A DNA stretch of 64,000 bases from JANQGG01 sp964642175 (GTDB lineage: Bacteria > Bacteroidota > Chlorobiia > Chlorobiales > Chloroherpetonaceae): positions 248,001-312,000 of the forward strand of contig CAZXOK010000003.1 of NCBI GenBank assembly GCA_964642175.1. Direction: 5' to 3'. How positions within the stretch are numbered: position 1 is the stretch's first letter; the number at the start of each line of letters is the position of its first letter. Position numbers and translations under genes: made by a program. Below the pieces are notes generated by a model. It was not told the DNA's origin. It was given only the letters and a program-made list of their open reading frames with translations, and ran no database searches. Below are positions 62,576 to 64,000 of the stretch, in pieces.

Positions 62576-62914
62576 CTAATTTCCGTTACTGCAGCAAAGC
62601 GGCGGACCGTCATAGTCACTTTCGTATTTCCCGGCCAGTACGCTCACCAGTGCTTGTATGAATTCGGGGTTTTCGAGATAGTAGCATCTCTTTTTCCCGT
62701 CCTCGGTATAGCTGACGATGCCTTCCCGTCTCAGTATCGAAAGGTGCTGCGAAAGATTGGGTTGCGGGACACTCAGAATCTCGCACACATCACTGACGCA
62801 TTTGGTGCCATCCTTCAAAGAATCAAGAATCGCAAGACGAGTTGGATGAGCCAACACTTTCAGCAGTTCCGCCCATTTGGGGTAACTGTCTTTTTCCATA
62901 ACGGTCTCCATCAT
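62576..62914 (-). CDS. ArsR-family metalloregulator
   Basis: 112 residues. The winged helix reads LLKVLAHPTRLAILDSLKDG, then VPQPNLSQHLSILRREGIV and YTEDGKKRCYYLENPEFI. CVSDVCEI at residues 39-46 gives two cysteines at the alpha-3 position used for As/Sb sensing, and the C-terminus has CC in PLCCSNGN, which may complete a metal site. It would repress its operon until metal binds. The divergent end of the operon at 63.9 kb carries a dyad that could be the operator. Confidence 0.88.
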   Translation of the reverse strand: MMETVMEKDSYPKWAELLKVLAHPTRLAILDSLKDGTKCVSDVCEILSVPQPNLSQHLSILRREGIVSYTEDGKKRCYYLENPEFIQALVSVLAGKYESDYDGPPLCCSNGN

Positions 62915-62939
62915 AAGTTTGATTTTAACGACAAAAGCT

Positions 62940-63296
62940 TTAAAAAGTCAGAACCTTGTTGCTGTCAGCTACCCATTCACCCAGTTTTGCCATGGTGGAT
63001 TTGTTAGCCCCTTCATAATACGGCTCGTTTTTGTAAATACCGCAACGCGCCATGCAGGTGCCGCATACTTCAACGTCAACCTTGGATGCGATCAATTCCT
63101 TGAGCATGGCTTTCAGATCCTGATCATACCCGGCTGGAGCGACACAGCTTTCACGGGCCAAATCAACCGAATCGTTCATGAGAAAGATTCAAACCGTTTC
63201 TCCCTGCTTGACCAGTGTCTGGGCAAGACGCAGGGCATTCCATGTCACATCCGTGTTGTCGTAGGGCTGCCGATTGAAGATTAATAGAATGCTCAT
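62940..63296 (-). pseudogene. DsrE/DsrF-like protein with an in-frame opal stop
   Basis: ATG 63296 overlaps the previous stop (ATGA) behind AGGAGGAATT. It encodes MSILLIFNRQPYDNTDVTWN to VKQGETV, then TGA at 63189-63191, then IFLMNDSVDLARESC in the same frame to the end. The whole is 118 residues long with the DsrE-like fold; VEVCGTCMARCGI holds the conserved cysteines. A C-to-T change of CGA (Arg) would explain the stop. A restart at ATG 63179 would drop the first third. Otherwise it would be a sulfur-relay-type protein. Confidence 0.8.
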
Positions 63297-63898
63297 AATT
63301 CCTCCTGTTGTTCTGGATTTGTTGGTTTATAAATAATTATTCCGTAGTGGTAGGGTGCCACTGCGGCTATGTCTTGATTTTCAGTTTTATAGAACCCTGC
63401 CTCTTTTCCCCAACGTTCACATTGCTCCGGTCCTGGCCTGATGTCCATTGATGGACCACGGGGAGTCTGAATATCCCGTCTCCAGTGGATAACCGAAACC
63501 GATCCACCGGGCTTCAAAATTCGAAAGGCTTCTTTCAGCAGTTCAACGGGGTGTTCAATATGAAGAAGATTGTAGATCATAACGTGCGCCATACTTTCAT
63601 CCGAGAGTCCGGTACCATCGAGAACGAAATCTCTCGTTTCCAGCTGAACATTCATCAGTCCTAATCGATTGCACCTCTCAAGAACAATATCCACCAACTC
63701 CGATTCGATATCGAAACCATGGACAATCCCTGAAATTTTTCTGGCTACCGGTAAGGTGAATGTGCCGTAACCGGTTCCGAATTCAACGACATCACCTTGT
63801 TTGATTTGAGTGGCAACAAGACGATCGACAAGGCCGTCTGCATCGAAAAAACTGCTCCAATACCCCTCATCCGGCATGCCGCTCTCTCTGCCTTTCAT
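63293..63898 (-). CDS. Class I SAM-dependent methyltransferase, first gene of the ArsR operon
   Basis: 201 residues. VVEFGTGYGTFTLPVARKI is motif I near 37, HGFDIESELVDIVLERCNRLG motif II, AHVMIYNLLHIEHPVELL and ILKPGGSVSVIHWRR the later motifs. Probably a ubiE/Methyltransf_25-like enzyme with unknown substrate. Its stop overlaps the DsrE-like start by four bases, so they are translationally coupled. The promoter must lie in the last 100 bases of the window. Confidence 0.82.
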   Translation of the reverse strand: MKGRESGMPDEGYWSSFFDADGLVDRLVATQIKQGDVVEFGTGYGTFTLPVARKISGIVHGFDIESELVDIVLERCNRLGLMNVQLETRDFVLDGTGLSDESMAHVMIYNLLHIEHPVELLKEAFRILKPGGSVSVIHWRRDIQTPRGPSMDIRPGPEQCERWGKEAGFYKTENQDIAAVAPYHYGIIIYKPTNPEQQEEL

Positions 63899-63930
63899 CA
63901 GATATATCCTTTTTTCAAGATTCGCATTCT

Positions 63931-63952
63931 CATATACGCATGATAATATATG
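63931..63952. promoter_or_regulatory. Dyad upstream of the ArsR-type operon
   Basis: CATATA (63931-63936) and TATATG (63947-63952) form an inverted repeat with a 10-base spacer, 33 bases before the first start codon. ArsR-type operators are imperfect dyads of this size, but AT-rich symmetry can occur by chance. Confidence 0.4.
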
Positions 63953-64000
63953 TTAATGTACGACAGATTTCAACCTTAAACCTGCCGAATTCGTAACATA

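Noticed and set aside
62105..63007. 300-residue plus-strand open frame opposite the methyltransferase and ArsR genes
   Set aside because: It lies antisense to two genes with clear family motifs and shows none itself; a shadow frame.
52938..64000. Second copy of the tmRNA 3' end as an attachment site
   Set aside because: Searched by eye for GGGTTCGAGTCCCGCC-like sequence; none seen downstream in the window.
1..64000. CRISPR arrays, rRNA or tRNA genes, complete insertion sequences
   Set aside because: No regularly spaced direct repeats, no tRNA cloverleaf except the tmRNA, and no intact transposase frame were seen.

Overview
The window reads as a chromosomal segment of a Gram-negative, aerobically respiring bacterium of the FCB group (Bacteroidota/Balneolota/Calditrichota-like). 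Pointers are a type IX-style C-terminal sorting domain with an NPFNPST motif, outer-membrane beta-barrels, a capsule-assembly Wzi protein and a caa3-type oxidase operon with an unusual gene order. Clear Shine-Dalgarno sequences (gpmA, acs, the His-rich gene) are less usual for classical Bacteroidota. No rRNA or tRNA gene was seen, so a firmer placement is not possible from the sequence.

Layout. 0-4 kb: 3' end of a surface-polysaccharide locus (sugar aminotransferase, CapD-type dehydratase, Wzi barrel). 4-13 kb: acetyl-CoA synthetase, a nitronate-monooxygenase-like flavoprotein, phosphoglycerate mutase, a GluR0-like glutamate-receptor ion channel, and a four-gene metal-cluster module (DUF134 regulator, DUF5320, His-rich NifX-like protein, ferredoxin) behind a pair of palindromes, then a radical SAM enzyme. 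13-19.5 kb: glutamate synthase gltB/gltD. 19.8-26.5 kb: a decaying stretch with a His-rich metal-binding protein, gene remnants, a frameshifted FG-GAP sorting protein, a HAD hydrolase, a glycerol-1-phosphate-dehydrogenase-like gene with an amber stop, and an AT-rich acetyltransferase inserted so that it duplicated the 5' end of an SDR gene. 26.6-34.4 kb: housekeeping (dihydroorotase, QueH, CreD, DNA alkylation repair) and hypotheticals. 34.6-40.1 kb: sco-ctaD-ctaE-ctaF-ctaC-ctaB plus a HMA lipoprotein. 40.3-51 kb: a MacAB-like exporter, cysE, CCA-adding enzyme, ChaN-like protein, Gfo/Idh oxidoreductase, acyltransferase and MFS pump, all on the minus strand. 51-52.9 kb: bcp, YqgE/AlgH and tmRNA.

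Immediately downstream of tmRNA (52.9-60.8 kb) lies an accessory island. It holds one tightly packed minus-strand gene string: class D beta-lactamase lipoprotein, LexA (frameshifted at its self-cleavage site), a queuosine-tRNA mannosyltransferase-like enzyme, and a three-gene module of unknown function (A-B-C) broken by stops and frameshifts. A DUF2924/serine-recombinase cassette lies on the other strand. From 60.8 kb to the end runs an ArsR-type operon (two methyltransferases, DsrE-like protein, ArsR, and a CGGC-domain gene split by a nucleoside phosphorylase).

The strongest candidates for something undescribed are the A-B-C module beside lexA and tRNA-Q glycosyltransferase, and two cases of a single gene inserted into another gene. 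Core genes are intact while gene breaks cluster in the accessory stretches. Many breaks are single-base changes in short homopolymers, so read-level checking would matter for those; the in-frame stops cannot be explained that way.
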